From Armatimonadaceae bacterium (GTDB taxonomy: Bacteria > Armatimonadota > Armatimonadia > Armatimonadales > Armatimonadaceae), in the NCBI GenBank assembly GCA_030446525.1, contig JAUJNC010000080.1:1-24217 (forward strand): a stretch of 24,217 nt of DNA, written 5' to 3'. Of the stretch, positions 23,819 to 24,217 are shown piece after piece; positions within the stretch are counted from its first letter, which is position 1, and every line of letters begins with the position of its first letter. Below the pieces are notes generated by a model. That model worked only from the letters and a program-made list of their open reading frames with translations. It was not told where the DNA came from and ran no database searches. The position numbers and the translations under genes are program-made.

Positions 23819-24217
23819 CTAAGACGCGGAATCCTCGCCCGAAGTTCCCGCGGGCGCGGCGGCGCCGCGGGAATCTTGCGCGTCGCGCACGTAGATGGGG
23901 TTGGAAAAGATCCAGGGGCGCGCGCCGGCGAACAGCGGCCCGACGCGCCGCGCGTAGCGGTACGCCTCCACGCGGTACACGCCCGGGGTCGTGGCGGTGA
24001 ACACGAGCTGCCCGTCGCCCGCGGCGGCCACGACCTTGCCGTCGCATAGGAGGCGCAGCAGAACGCGCGGCGCGGCTTCCCCGTCCGCCCGCGGCGCCCG
24101 CGCCCGGAACCGGACGCTCCCGTCCAGCCGGATACGCTCGCCCATGACGGCCTCGCCGTGGTCATTGGTGGCGGTGAAGCGGAAGCCGGTCGGGTCGCCC
24201 AGACAGTCGTAGGCCAG
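23819..24217 (-). CDS. C-terminal end of a PHP-domain metallohydrolase (N-terminus outside window)
   Basis: The open frame enters from the right edge and gives 132 residues ending at 23819. It reads LAYDCLGDPTGFRFTATNDH, GEAVMGERIRLDGSVRFRAR, RVLLRLLCDGKVVAAAGDGQ, TTPGVYRVEAYRYARRV and PWIFSNPIYVRDAQDSRG. The beta-sandwich with the closing SNPIYVR motif is typical of the C-terminal domain of CehA/McbA-type PHP hydrolases; the PHP gene at 15182-16585 ends TNPIYIE in the same way. The catalytic PHP core is beyond the window, so this rests on the tail only. An internal ATG at 24145 is not the start because the frame continues upstream with family-like sequence. Confidence 0.65.
   Translation of the reverse strand: MAYDCLGDPTGFRFTATNDHGEAVMGERIRLDGSVRFRARAPRADGEAAPRVLLRLLCDGKVVAAAGDGQLVFTATTPGVYRVEAYRYARRVGPLFAGARPWIFSNPIYVRDAQDSRGAAAPAGTSGEDSAS

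Overview
The window looks like a chromosomal fragment from a high-GC Armatimonadota bacterium. The main evidence is six proteins with a type IV prepilin-like N-terminus ([20 protein letters not shown], then FPVFAQA, a run of basic residues, and QDYDE) and usually a C-terminal H-X9-DG motif. That combination is characteristic of Armatimonadota; the related DUF1559 expansions of Planctomycetota and Lentisphaerota are the main alternative. Every gene I can support lies on the minus strand, so transcription runs right to left. I saw no tRNA, rRNA, CRISPR array, transposase or integrase.

Layout from the right edge leftward: the C-terminal end of a PHP-domain metallohydrolase; a small biotinyl/lipoyl-like barrel protein; a prepilin-like protein overlapping a Tat-exported 5'-nucleotidase (two frameshifts); a compact cluster of myo-inositol oxygenase, glycerophosphodiester phosphodiesterase, histidine phosphatase and an EamA permease; a prepilin-like protein followed by a second PHP metallohydrolase; a secreted metallophosphoesterase fused to a PQQ-type beta-propeller with its own promoter; a LacI regulator with a perfect palindromic operator in its promoter; three prepilin-like genes in tandem separated by GC-rich hairpin repeats; a GntR-headed LacI-type regulator with a strong promoter and a tandem operator; then, tightly packed behind it, prepilin-like, DapA-family lyase, enolase-superfamily dehydratase, sulfatase and right-handed beta-helix genes; a short zone of gene fragments; and a secreted GH2 glycosidase running off the left edge.

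The general theme is scavenging of polysaccharides, uronates and phosphorylated polyols. The sulfatase, beta-helix and GH2 proteins would act outside the cytoplasm. The enolase-superfamily and DapA-family pair would process sugar acids to keto-acids. The inositol oxygenase cluster could turn inositol or glycerophosphoinositol into D-glucuronate. The link between these two halves is my inference.

A major caveat is that about 3.05-9.75 kb is interrupted by many apparent indels (roughly one per 100-250 bases), while protein motifs remain excellent on either side of each break. Outside it, most genes are intact. The pattern fits uncorrected consensus errors better than ancient decay, but one nonsense codon in the sulfatase and the fragment pile-up at 1.3-1.6 kb may be real. 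Broken genes are typed here as pseudogene because that is how the sequence reads; their products are described from the joined frames.
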